64,000 nucleotides of DNA from Saccharomycopsis fibuligera x Saccharomycopsis cf. fibuligera (Eukaryota > Ascomycota > Saccharomycetes > Ascoideales > Saccharomycopsidaceae), in contig CP012822.1 of assembly GCA_001936135.1 (NCBI GenBank), forward strand, positions 1,054,001-1,118,000, read 5' to 3'. Shown one piece after another: positions 48,701-57,718 of this stretch. A program made the translations under genes and the position numbers. How positions within the stretch are numbered: position 1 is the stretch's first letter; each line of letters opens with the position of its first letter. Below the pieces are notes generated by a model, which was given only the letters and a program-made list of their open reading frames with translations, ran no database searches and was not told the DNA's origin.

Positions 48701-51700
48701 CTCGCCAATTCTTTCCAAGACGTCTTCATCGTCCAAGCCCAAGGTGTCGTTGATGAACAAGTTAGCAACATTGGTCAAAACATTTTGGGACTGTGGAGCA
48801 ATAGCAGCAATGCCGCCTCTGTTAGGAATTGGGCCATCAATCTTGGTAGCCGAAGAGCCTGGAGAGTTGCTAGTATTATTAGCAGCAGCCCTTGGTAACA
48901 ATTCCAAACCTTTGATTAAGTTTTCTTCCAATTCATCAATAGTAGGGGCAGGAATCAAAACACCAGTTCTGACTGGTTGCTGGGCATTACTTTCAACAAC
49001 AAAGGACAAATCAGAAACAGAAGCAGCTCTAACCATTGGGGAAGAGCCACTGCTGCTCTTAGATGGGTTAACAATATCCAACAACTGGAAGTCCCACTTC
49101 AAGATTGGTGTAGTATCATTGACAACGTCATAGTTAATGTCCTTAATGTGGTAATTTCTGTAAGATCTTCTAATGTAAACTTCAGCAGCCGCCAAGGCAA
49201 CGTATGGGTCAGGGTGGTTCAAGAACTGAGTCAAGACATCAAACACAATGTATCTGGAGTCAATAATGTCTCTCAAGACACTCAATTGTGGCTTCTTGTG
49301 CTTGACGCCAATTTCTCCATATCTCGTTTCAGCAACAGAGCTTCTCAAAATGTACTCCAACTGGTCAGTTCTTTCCTTAACAGTTGGCAAAGAGCACTGA
49401 ATCAAAATTTCTCTAGCCTTAATAGCAACCTTGGAAGAAGATTTGGATTCCAACTCGCTGACTTTCTTCAAAGAAGACTTCAATTGAGCAATAACATTAG
49501 AGTTTTCACGGCACTCAACAGAGTATCTATTCAAAATTTCCAAAATCAAGGAGTTTTTGCCTAATTTACCAAAATGGGATCTAGCCAACTTCAAAACAGT
49601 CTTGTTATCGCTGTTAGCTCTCAAGGACAACAATGAGGTAGAAATGGACTGGTTGTCGAAAAGTTTTTCAATGGTGTAATAGTTTTCAAGCAAGTTCTTG
49701 ATAGTGGTCAACTCATTGTCCAACAAGGAGTTGTAGTACTTGTCAGTTATTTGGATCAAAGGCTCAGTAGACTGTTGCAATTCAGCATCATTCTTGCTGT
49801 ACTTGACCAAAGCGGACTTCAAGGTTCTAGCTGGGAACTTCTTGGAAGTAAGAGACTTTTCAATAATGGAGCTCAACTTGGTAGCCAACTCTTCGCCCAA
49901 TCTGGATTCAAGGGAGGAGAACAAAGCTTTCCATTCAGAGTATGGCAATTGTGGGTCTCTCAAGACGTTAATCAAGTCATTAACAGTTTGTCTCATAACC
50001 AAGCCGTTATCGTAACCAAGCAAAATGTTTTCCAAGATCAACAAAGAGGTCTTGAACTTGTAAATAGGCTTAGTGCCGCTGACCACAGCAGGCCCTTGGT
50101 CGTCAATAGTACCCTCAAAGATCTTGGCGTGCTTAACCTTGGATGGATCATCGAGAGCCAAAATAGCCAAAATGTCACCACCGTCAACAGTGGAACCTGG
50201 CTGTTTCAATAATTGGATGATACCGTCTTCGGAAGCGCTCAAGGAAACAACCATCTTCATGACTTCAATTTGAGCAAAATTTTCGCCGGCCTTGACGTGG
50301 TCACCGTTTTCAACAAGGAACTTGATCAACTTCCCGGGAGATGGGGTTCTCAATTGAGTTGGGTCATTCTCGACTTCCAACTGGCAAGTTTTGCCATCAA
50401 TCAACAATCTGGTGGATTGGGGCTCTTCAATGTAGTAAACAGTATGAGACTTGCCTCCAATAGACATTAACAAGCCACCGTCACTCAACGGTTTGGCTTC
50501 GACGTCAATGTTGGAACCGTTGATAAAGACTCTGAAGCTTTCTTCGGAAGTTTGGACACAAGTGAACTTGAATTTTTCGTTGTTGTAAATGAACTCAACT
50601 GGGTAAATAGTCTTCAACAAGGACTTATCAGGGATCTGGCCCTTTTCAATCAAAGAATTGAACTCGTTGATGGAATCAGAGTATTCAATGTAGGCCTTCG
50701 TGACCGCACCGCAGAGAATGGCAATGGTTCTGTCGGGCTTTTCGCTGGTAACTCTCTTCGAGATCAAGTCATCCAACCAGCCGGTAGTGATGGTGTTGTT
50801 TTCGAATTCACTGGTTTCCAACAACTTGATCAAGTACTCAACGGTGGTTTTGAACTCACCTCTGATGCTCAACTCTTTCAAAGCAACAACCATGTGTTTT
50901 CTACTTTCTTCACGGTTCTCACCATAAGCAAAAATATGACCAAACTGGGAGTCGCTGAAGGAGTGGATGGTGCCGTTTTCGGACAAACTGAAGTAGCCCC
51001 AAACGTTCTTGGAGGTGCTCAAATCCAACTTGTAAATTCTGCCACCCTTTGGCTTGAAGCCGTTGTCAGGGTCTTCCGAGGTGATACGGCAAGCAGTGGT
51101 GTGACCCTTTGGTTTGGGTATTCTTTGGGTCTGCAAAGAGTCTGGCTTGCTAAAGTCAAAGTCGATCAAGGACTGGGAGTGAGGGTCCAAGCCGTAGAGC
51201 AACCTGATGTCTCTGATAAAGTGCAAGGGAATACCCATAGCGATCTGCAACTGGGCGGCAGGCAAGTTGACGCCGCTCACCATCTCAGAGGTTGGATGCT
51301 CGACTTGCAATCTAGGGTTCAATTCCAAAAAGTAAAACTTGTTGTCGGCGTGCGAGTACAAGTACTCAATGGTACCAGCCGAAACGTAGCCGACCAAGTT
51401 GCCGAGTCTGACGGCGGCCTTTTCCATCTCTTTGAAGGTCTCTGGAGGAACGATGGTGACAGGGGCCTCCTCAATGATCTTCTGATGTCTTCTTTGCACC
51501 GAGCAGTCTCTGCCAAAGATGGAGATGGTGTTGTGGTACTGGTCGGACAAGATTTGGACCTCGATATGTCTAGCATTGCCAGCCAACTTCATGATGAAGA
51601 TCGGGGAGCCAGGGATTTCGTGGGCAGCTTGCTCGTATAGTTCGGCAAACTCTTCGGCGTTGTCGACCTTTCTGATACCCTTACCACCGCCGCCTTCGGA

Positions 51701-52798
51701 GGCCTTGATCATCACGGGGAAGCCAATCTTCTGGGCCTTGGCCAAACCGTCGGCGGCGCCGGAGCAGCAGCACTTGAGGTAGGTCTCTTCGTCGACCGAG
51801 ACCAAGTTGGTTTCGAAATCGATAATCACGTCGTCGACACCGGTGCCGGACCACGGGATGCAGGGGACCTTTGCGTGCTGGGCAACGATGGTGGAGCTGA
51901 TCTTATCGCCCAAGGACCTCATAGCGTTGCCAGGAGGACCAATGAAGATGATGCTCTTCTTGGCCAACTTCTCCGGCAACAACGGGTTCTCGGAGGCGTG
52001 GCCCCAGCCGGCCCAGACAGCGTCGACCTGGGCTCTTTCGGCAATGTCGACAATCAAGTCGACGTTGGCGTAGTTGTTGTTGTTGGTGCCGCCTGGCACC
52101 TCGACGTACTGGTCCGCCATTCTGATGTACTCAGCGTTGGCGCCCAAGTCCTCAGGGGTGGCCATCACGACAAACTGTATTATTCTGTCATTGTTGAACG
52201 TTTCGTACGCCCACTTTCTGACCGATCTTATGTTCTTGACCGCGGCGATGCCGTTATTTGCGATCAAGACCTTGGAGATCACGGAGTGCCCGTGGTTTTT
52301 CTGGATGAACTGGCTGATAGTGTGCAAGCCCTCGGACCCGGAGCCAGAGGTGGAGGAGGCCGGCGCCTTGTCGAGGGTCTTTTGGCCAAAAAAGTTTTGC
52401 GGCAACTTCTTGTGCAACTCGCTGAACACGTCGGTCATGGTGTTTGTGTTTGTGTTTGTGTTTGTGTTTGTGTTTGTGTTTGTGTTTGTGTTTGTGTTAC
52501 TGCTGTTACTTGTTTTGATCTTTGTGCCGCAAGGAAGAGCGCTGGACAAGGATCTGTGCTGGGCGAATCCGCACTGGAGTTTGAGTTTGATGTTGGAAAA
52601 TAAGCGCTGAGATAAGACTAGCGGTCTGGACGCAGACAGGCGGCTTGTGATTCTGGGGAAGAGGCGGAGCACGAGGCGGGAAGCAGAGGCAGAAGCAGAA
52701 GCAGAAGCAGAAGCAGAAGCAGAAACGACGTGGGCAATGGCGGGAGAAGAAGGGGAGAAAAGAGAGTGGAACTGAGAGTGGGAAGGGAGCCTTGACAT
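45743..52798 (-). CDS. ACC1: Acetyl-CoA carboxylase, cytosolic with probable mitochondrial isoform
   Basis: This multidomain enzyme makes malonyl-CoA from acetyl-CoA and bicarbonate with ATP. The order is biotin carboxylase (KVLIANNGIAAVKNIRSVRK start; EGGGGKGIRKV ATP loop), biotin carrier with EVMKMVV (biotinyl Lys848 counted from the first ATG), a long central domain, then the carboxyltransferase (for example GFSGGQRDMFFEVLKYGSMI). An internal ATG at 52438 starts MTDVFSELHKKLPQNFFG and would give 2231 residues, nearly the length of yeast Acc1 (2233). Upstream lie 120 in-frame residues, Arg/Ser-rich and nearly free of acids, which look like a mitochondrial presequence. They hold Ser-Ala and Asn-Thr dipeptide runs coded by hexamer repeats. 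One gene may thus serve cytosolic and mitochondrial fatty-acid synthesis. S. cerevisiae has a separate HFA1. Confidence 0.98.
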   Translation of the reverse strand: MSRLPSHSQFHSLFSPSSPAIAHVVSASASASASASASASRLVLRLFPRITSRLSASRPLVLSQRLFSNIKLKLQCGFAQHRSLSSALPCGTKIKTSNSSNTNTNTNTNTNTNTNTNTNTMTDVFSELHKKLPQNFFGQKTLDKAPASSTSGSGSEGLHTISQFIQKNHGHSVISKVLIANNGIAAVKNIRSVRKWAYETFNNDRIIQFVVMATPEDLGANAEYIRMADQYVEVPGGTNNNNYANVDLIVDIAERAQVDAVWAGWGHASENPLLPEKLAKKSIIFIGPPGNAMRSLGDKISSTIVAQHAKVPCIPWSGTGVDDVIIDFETNLVSVDEETYLKCCCSGAADGLAKAQKIGFPVMIKASEGGGGKGIRKVDNAEEFAELYEQAAHEIPGSPIFIMKLAGNARHIEVQILSDQYHNTISIFGRDCSVQRRHQKIIEEAPVTIVPPETFKEMEKAAVRLGNLVGYVSAGTIEYLYSHADNKFYFLELNPRLQVEHPTSEMVSGVNLPAAQLQIAMGIPLHFIRDIRLLYGLDPHSQSLIDFDFSKPDSLQTQRIPKPKGHTTACRITSEDPDNGFKPKGGRIYKLDLSTSKNVWGYFSLSENGTIHSFSDSQFGHIFAYGENREESRKHMVVALKELSIRGEFKTTVEYLIKLLETSEFENNTITTGWLDDLISKRVTSEKPDRTIAILCGAVTKAYIEYSDSINEFNSLIEKGQIPDKSLLKTIYPVEFIYNNEKFKFTCVQTSEESFRVFINGSNIDVEAKPLSDGGLLMSIGGKSHTVYYIEEPQSTRLLIDGKTCQLEVENDPTQLRTPSPGKLIKFLVENGDHVKAGENFAQIEVMKMVVSLSASEDGIIQLLKQPGSTVDGGDILAILALDDPSKVKHAKIFEGTIDDQGPAVVSGTKPIYKFKTSLLILENILLGYDNGLVMRQTVNDLINVLRDPQLPYSEWKALFSSLESRLGEELATKLSSIIEKSLTSKKFPARTLKSALVKYSKNDAELQQSTEPLIQITDKYYNSLLDNELTTIKNLLENYYTIEKLFDNQSISTSLLSLRANSDNKTVLKLARSHFGKLGKNSLILEILNRYSVECRENSNVIAQLKSSLKKVSELESKSSSKVAIKAREILIQCSLPTVKERTDQLEYILRSSVAETRYGEIGVKHKKPQLSVLRDIIDSRYIVFDVLTQFLNHPDPYVALAAAEVYIRRSYRNYHIKDINYDVVNDTTPILKWDFQLLDIVNPSKSSSGSSPMVRAASVSDLSFVVESNAQQPVRTGVLIPAPTIDELEENLIKGLELLPRAAANNTSNSPGSSATKIDGPIPNRGGIAAIAPQSQNVLTNVANLFINDTLGLDDEDVLERIGELLKDFKDDLISASIRRITFVVCDKAGNYPKYFTFKGPEYQEDEIIRNIEPSLAFQLELNRLSNFNIKPVFTANRNIHIYEAVGKNSSADKRYFTRGIIRTGRIRDDISTAEYLTSEANRLMTDILDSLSVLDLSDSDLNHIFINFSAVFNVTPDDVENAFGGFLERFGRRLWRLRVTAAEIRITCTDDNGNPYPIRALITNVSGYVVKSEIYQEIRNAQGDLIFKSIGNQPGSMHLRRIDEPYSGKEFLQPKRYLAHVLGTSYVYDFPELFRQAILLQWKKLASGAKIPDNFFSYNELIFDGSNVIEINREAGANQIGMVAFKVTAKTPEFPRGRQFIILANDITFKIGSFGPQEDLFFYKVTEYCRKAGLPRVYLSANSGARIGLADDLVGLFKVSWNQETKPEKGFEYLYVDEAGKQALDKSKTTQVLTDKITIDGEVRYVIKAITCDNAGVEALRGSGLIAGVTSRAYKDIFTITLVTARSVGIGAYLVRLGQRAIQVEGQPIILTGAPAINKLLGKEVYSSNLQLGGTSVMYRNGVSHQVASDDLNGVEKIMDWLSYVPAKKDSPLPILPTGDSWDRDVEFYPPTQEPYDCRWLIEGREVDGTYESGIFDKGSFVESLGGWAQTVVTGRARLGGIPFGVVAVEVKSVQNVIPADPANSDSTENVINEAGQVWYPNSAFKTAQAIKDFNNGEQLPLMILANWRGFSGGQRDMFFEVLKYGSMIVDALTEYKQPIFIYIPPTGELRGGSWVVLDPTINEDFIEMYSDVDARHNILEPEGLVSIKFRREKMLKTMARLDKPYAELKKKLQNKDLSADEAHKLNAEASARENKLLSVYHQVAIQFADLHDRSEIIEQKKIIKKSLTLEGSRRYFYWRIRRLLNENLYLNAIEKHLKTSSRLERISRLRSTYPPTLDYDNDKEVAEWIETNHGKLNGYITNLKNEVIRQSLADSLRADRSETVDALTEMLHLLSAEEKEKLAKQLK
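52440..52497 (-). repeat. In-frame hexamer repeat coding (Asn-Thr)n in ACC1
   Basis: About nine to ten TGTTTG-type units (AACACA on the coding strand) lie immediately upstream of the internal ATG at 52438. Confidence 0.92.
52683..52725 (-). repeat. In-frame hexamer repeat coding (Ser-Ala)n in ACC1
   Basis: About seven GCAGAA-type units encode Ser-Ala pairs in the presumed presequence of ACC1. Confidence 0.9.
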
Positions 52799-53942
52799 AC
52801 AAGGGGAGCGAGGGAGGGAATGGAAGGGTATATAAAGGAAGAGAGGCAGGATTGGCGGTGTGATTAGGGTTTGCAGGTTGGGTTGTTGGAAAAAAAAAAA
52901 ATAAAAAAAAAAAAAAAAATAAAATAAAAAAATAATAAGAGAGCTAGAGCCACGGAAGACGGAGTGAGACAGAGAGGGTGTGGAGGGTGGTGGCAGCAGA
53001 CAGTATGGAGAAGGGCAGCAGAGCAGAGAGAGCGCGAAATGGGAGAAGCTCCCTTCCCTTGTCTGGATTTGTTGATATTGGCAGCACCGCGTCCTTCCCC
53101 AACAGCAGGTGACCCAGTAGTTAAGGCACCCTCGGAACGGGCGGCGCGTGCGTGGTTGGGCAACGACCGTGCCCCGTGACAGGTGATATCACCGGGGCTG
53201 CATAGCGGCGTTCATTTTGCTGGGAAGCTGCAAAACAAAACTATTTTTTTGTTTTCGTCTTTTTTGCGTCGGCGCTGATCTGCTTACGTAACGCAGTGGA
53301 CAGGTGTTCTGCTTGCGGCCGGCGTTCTGCTTGCGGCCGCTGCGCGGGCGCACAGCAGCGCGCTGAGCGGCGATGGAGCGGCGATGGAGCGGCCGCCGAG
53401 CGGGAGTAGTGGCAGCAGCAGCAGTGGAGAGCACCAACAAAGAGCAGACAAGCTCAGCAGCGCCAGCACAGCAGCCACCGCCAAAGGCCGCGCGCCCCGC
53501 CCAGAGCGAGCCGGCCGCGGGGGGCGCTCGCTTTCAGGCGGCCCGCCATGTACCATGTATTATCCAATATGTGCGTTTATGACACCACCCTCCGTTCCTG
53601 GGTTCCTGGCCAACACGGATGGAACCCCGTCGAACCGCCTCGCTTTGCCTGCGCTCGGCGTGCGCGCGCGCTGCGGTTACCGCGCTGTCTGTTCCCTGCA
53701 GCCCGGCGGCGCCAACGTTTCCGCCAACGTTTCCGCCAACGTTCCCGCCCAGGGGGCCGCCCAGGGGGCCGCCCGGGGAGCAATCCCCGTCACCTCCCGT
53801 GTGCTGGGTGGTTTGCCCACCGTTTGCTCAGCGAGCCTACAAGCAAAACGCTGCCTCAAATGCCATTGAGCCCTATATATAGACTATAAACCGTCACCGT
53901 AAGCTATACTAAAGTCGCCGCTCTGCAGCAGCCGCCCAGGCC
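52799..53942 (-). promoter_or_regulatory. ACC1 upstream region with TATA box and GC-rich repeats
   Basis: TATATAAA at 52829-52836 lies only about 30-40 bp upstream of the first ACC1 ATG. An interrupted A-rich tract fills about 52889-52935. A GC-rich block at 53100-53870 contains tandem repeats (units near GTTCTGCTTGCGGCC at 53309-53339; CCGCCAACGTTT at 53708-53745; CCAGGGGGCCGC at 53749-53780). Several overlapping open frames occur on both strands of this block but none is recognisable, so I do not call a gene. Confidence 0.5.
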
Positions 53943-55190
53943 TCATTTGTAGTGGTCGTTTTGCCGTTTCTTGTATTCTTCGTGGCTGAAACCGCCACGA
54001 TCCCTGACTCTCGGATCCCTGAGTTCCTCCTGTCTCAACCCTGGAAGACATCCCGGCCACAGCGTACTAGCACCAGCGCTAACACCTGCGCTGCTCTCGT
54101 CGCCGCCGCCGCCATCGCCAGCCGCGGAACCATCCCTTTTTTTCGCAGGATGAAAACCTTCGCCGGCTAATATTTCGCTGCGATCATCCCGGCTGTCGTA
54201 CCCGCCGGTGCTATTTTCTTCGTCAGCGTTGCGTCTGTCTTGACTATCGCGCTGGTGCGGATCGCTATGGCGCTTATGCGTTTTTTCGCTGCTGCTGTTG
54301 CTGTTGCTGTTGCTGCCACGCTCGCGATCACGCGCATGGTGCCACCAGTGAGCTTTGTGTCGGTGTTCTCCCTCGCCAGTACCGTCAAACAATGATTTTT
54401 GCAAGTCTTTCTTCAACTCTTGCAACATTTGACTGGATCGCGGGGCGTCAATGTCCAGCGCCGCTGCCGATGGCGCTGAATTTGCAGTCCCGCCGTGCAG
54501 TTCTCTCCTGTGCTTGTCTTTTCCTCGCCCCTGCTCCTGCTCCTGCTCTTGGTCCCTGGCGCCTGCTTTAGCTGCTGCTTCACTGGCGGTTTGACCGCCC
54601 TTACTCTCCTCGTAGCTGCCTCTCCGCTGTAACGCATTAGCATAGCAACTAGTAGACCTTCTATTTAGCCCCAACTCGGGCCTGATTGCGTCGCCTTCAA
54701 GTGCGTTCCCAGCGCCGCCGCCAGCAGCCGCAGCCGCAGCCGCAGCATTGTCGTTCCCAACATGAACAGCATCGCGCTCCTCGGGATCGCTCTTGCCGCC
54801 GCTATCACTCTTGCCATTGTCTTTGGCCCGGTAATAGTACTGATCGTTATCGTTACTGCTGCCATAACTTCGGGAGCCGCTGCTGTACTCTTGCAAAGGG
54901 GCACTGCCAGTTACGTAGTTCGCCCCATACGCTCCCGGACTTTCAAGCTCTCTGAACTCGGGCGTTCGTGCCGGCTTGATAAAGTCGAGTTCAGAACCGT
55001 TGTCATTGCTGTTGCCGCTGCTATTGAGGTGCTTTGGCGAAAGGAAGTCGTTGTCGTTGCCGTTGTCGTTGCCGTTGCTGCTGTTGCCGCTGGCGTTTGT
55101 GTTTGTGCCTTGGCTTTGGTATGCGGCTGTGGCGTTGCCGCTGCCGTTATGACTTGGGTGTTTTGGCAAAGGACTCTTGATGTCTGTCAT
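53943..55190 (-). CDS. Disordered hydrophilic protein of unknown function
   Basis: I do not recognise this 415-residue protein. It is hydrophilic throughout, with Ser/Asn/Gly/Asp runs, a poly-Ala run, Gln-Glu pairs (EQEQEQEQGRGKDKHRR) and a His/Arg-rich patch (GEHRHKAHWWHHARDRERG). Two segments look non-random and could be short linear motifs: SELDFIKPARTPEFRELESP and SSQMLQELKKDLQKSLFDG. There is no signal peptide, membrane helix or enzyme motif. A start ATG, uninterrupted frame and stop are present; AT-poor codon use matches the surrounding GC-rich island. A nuclear or membrane-associated adaptor is conceivable. Several antisense frames are also open because of base composition, so confidence that it is coding is moderate. 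Confidence 0.6.
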   Translation of the reverse strand: MTDIKSPLPKHPSHNGSGNATAAYQSQGTNTNASGNSSNGNDNGNDNDFLSPKHLNSSGNSNDNGSELDFIKPARTPEFRELESPGAYGANYVTGSAPLQEYSSGSRSYGSSNDNDQYYYRAKDNGKSDSGGKSDPEERDAVHVGNDNAAAAAAAAGGGAGNALEGDAIRPELGLNRRSTSCYANALQRRGSYEESKGGQTASEAAAKAGARDQEQEQEQGRGKDKHRRELHGGTANSAPSAAALDIDAPRSSQMLQELKKDLQKSLFDGTGEGEHRHKAHWWHHARDRERGSNSNSNSSSEKTHKRHSDPHQRDSQDRRNADEENSTGGYDSRDDRSEILAGEGFHPAKKRDGSAAGDGGGGDESSAGVSAGASTLWPGCLPGLRQEELRDPRVRDRGGFSHEEYKKRQNDHYK

Positions 55191-56887
55191 TGCTGGATTG
55201 GGTTGCCTGCTGTGCTACGCTGTAGTGAAGAGTATACCTGTGGTGGCGAGATATGTGGTGGCGAGACCCAAAGTAAAATAAAACGGAGTAAAGTAAAGTG
55301 ATATCCTATAGGAACCTAAAAAAATAACTATAAGAGGCCGTGTGGGGAGAGGCAGCATGGTGCTGAATTTATACTATACGTGCTTCACCTTGAATCTGTG
55401 CCTCTAGAGACATATTTGAGCTCCGTAACGCCACTCGCAAACAATTGCTTGACCGCCTTGTTGCAAAAAGGCTCGGTTGCAATAGTTCTCGAAATCATTG
55501 CTCCGCAACGTGTGCCATCTGTGCAATGTGTACCGCTACATAGGTCTACACACTAAACCATCGCATCACGCTGTGTTTCTGTAGCACCACAACCCGGTAC
55601 GACTAGCCATCCAATCTCTGACGCAGCCGTATAGTATCTGCTCCTTGTTGCCACTTTTGTGCTGTTGTGCGGCCCAGGGAGTTCTTGTGGCTTGTGTACA
55701 CGCCAACCAGCTTGCGAGCGTTGGCTTCAAAATCAAAGCGAAGCCAAATATCGCCATTTTAAATTCAGTGCAGTGGGCTGACTTTTAGCACTAAACTTTG
55801 TGCTTCCCCTGAAAAACATGCGTTACGAAACTATAGTTCAGCAACTTTACTGATTTCTACAACGTCCAGATTTCCACCCGAGCTCTTGCAATGCCGCGCG
55901 AGCCGAGCTCCGGGGACCTGGCGGCTAGCTGGTCTTACAAGAGCAATTGTATGGCCAACGTAGCGTACAATAGCTGTGTCGCGATACTCAGCTCTGCGGA
56001 AGCTGGCCTGGTAAGTGCTGGCAATTCTGACAAGCACAGCAGGAGAAAAAGGCCCTGGCCATCGATGATCATTTGACAAGCCGCTTGTCTCTTCGCGGTT
56101 CTGTGGATTGGCTCCATCCCCCCATCGATGCTGCACGATTGATCGTCCGACGGTTTGGTCTATTCTCGTACACCCCCACATACTACCGGTCCACCCTCCA
56201 CCCCCGGTCCGTCTCTTTTTGCCGGCAAGGAAAGGTTGCAGTACTGAGAGACACCCCATTATGCAAATACCAGGGACCCGGACAATATTCTCTTTTGCAG
56301 TACTAAAGATGGCAACGGCGCGCATTATCCACTGACTTTTCAAAGCTGTCCAAAGCGTATACGTCTTGGAGTATGCTTTTACAAACAGGAAACTCATGCG
56401 AAGGTACCTCTCTGTAGGTCTTCCGTAAACTCGATGGGCATAGCTTTCGGGACTGCGGATGCGTGGTTCATATTGTAAGTTCCATAAAGAATGAATCAAA
56501 AAAAGGAAACAGTTTGCCAGTTATTAGACTAATCAATATTTCGCAAAGAAATGAGACGATAGTCACCACGAGCAGCAAAAAATGTTACCAGAAAAATTTG
56601 ACCTCGCTGGCGTTGAGCTATTGGTGCTCCACCCCACATACCGTTCCCAGAATGGGGACGCTGAAAGACAAATCCGTAAAATTCACAATGGATGCCATAA
56701 AAATATCGATGCTGTCCATAAAGGAACAAGACAGCGAAAACCAGCAGTCTTCATAGACTAAAGGGAATATGCTCATGCAACTGGAGCTCAACGGTAAATG
56801 AGAGAAACCTTTAGCTTACATCCACACGTAAACCACTACCTCGTTCAACGCGAAGCACGTCTGTTTATTATTGCAACATACATATGT
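55191..56887. other. Spacer between the disordered-protein gene and PRO3
   Basis: About 1.7 kb with no supported gene. The first 180 bp are likely the promoter of the disordered-protein gene. A minus-strand frame at 55831-56499 lacks a proper ATG start and has no recognisable content. No repeat or RNA gene was recognised. Confidence 0.55.
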
Positions 56888-57718
56888 CTACTTCTTGCCC
56901 AACTGACCAGCAACATCCTTGGCCTTTTCCACGCCCTGGACAATAGCAGTTCTGAGGCCCAACTCTTCCATCTTTGCCAACCCGTTGATAGTGGTTCCTC
57001 CCGGAGTACACACCTGAGTCTTGAGCACCGCTGGATGAAGATTGGTCACTTCTGCCATCTTCACGGTACCTTCGACCACTTGCAACACACTTTTTCTGCT
57101 ATCTTCATAGCTGAGCCCCAATTTGACCCCGCTGTCAATCATTGACTCGAGCATCAATAAGACAAACGCCGGCCCAGATCCAATGAGTGAAGTAGCGGTG
57201 TCCATCTTAGAATCGGGAATAATGAGGGTTTTGCCGATTTTGGCCATCAACTTGTTGACGGTGTCAAGCTCGTGACCTTTGTTTGCCGTCACTTCGCTGC
57301 TAACGGAGATAGCAGCCATACCATAACCAAACTTAGCAGGAGTGTTGGTCATCACACGAGCAACTTTACTAGAGTAGGCTGACAATTGTTCAATGGTCCA
57401 TCCGGCAACTAAGGAAATGATTAACTTACCCTTGATCTCCTCTTTGACTTGGTCAAGAACCGAAGCACATACGTACGGCTTGAGACCCAAAATGACCACG
57501 TCTGCTTCTTTAATAGCTTCTTGAGTGCTCAAATCAGTACTAATTTGTGAGCCATACTTGGATTGCAACTCGGACCTTGATCTTTCACTATTGGTCAAGG
57601 TGTTGATCTTTTGCGGTCTTTCGCTTGCCTCATTGGATAAGATAGAATTGAGCACCGCGGTGCCCATGGTACCGCACCCCAAAATGGTTAGCTTGTAGTT
57701 GTTATCTTCGAATCCCAT
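56888..57718 (-). CDS. PRO3: Pyrroline-5-carboxylate reductase
   Basis: This 276-residue enzyme carries out the last step of proline synthesis, reducing pyrroline-5-carboxylate with NAD(P)H. The Rossmann loop is LTILGCGTMGTAVLNSIL near the N-terminus. The family signature region follows: AGWTIEQLSAY, RVMTNTPAKFGYGMAA, then SLIGSGPAFVLLMLESMIDS and TQVCTPGGTTINGL near the C-terminus, closely matching yeast Pro3. I chose ATG 57718 because it places the nucleotide-binding strand near residue 9, as in relatives; the frame upstream (to 57805) starts only at GTG. The length is normal. In yeast it is cytosolic and completes both the Glu and Orn routes. Confidence 0.97.
   Translation of the reverse strand: MGFEDNNYKLTILGCGTMGTAVLNSILSNEASERPQKINTLTNSERSRSELQSKYGSQISTDLSTQEAIKEADVVILGLKPYVCASVLDQVKEEIKGKLIISLVAGWTIEQLSAYSSKVARVMTNTPAKFGYGMAAISVSSEVTANKGHELDTVNKLMAKIGKTLIIPDSKMDTATSLIGSGPAFVLLMLESMIDSGVKLGLSYEDSRKSVLQVVEGTVKMAEVTNLHPAVLKTQVCTPGGTTINGLAKMEELGLRTAIVQGVEKAKDVAGQLGKK

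Noticed and set aside
53384-53869. 161-codon plus-strand frame upstream of ACC1
   Set aside because: Composition-driven, with other overlapping open frames on both strands and tandem repeats inside; no recognisable domain.
55831-56499. 222-codon minus-strand frame
   Set aside because: It starts at TTG, has no recognisable features and its amino-acid composition looks random.
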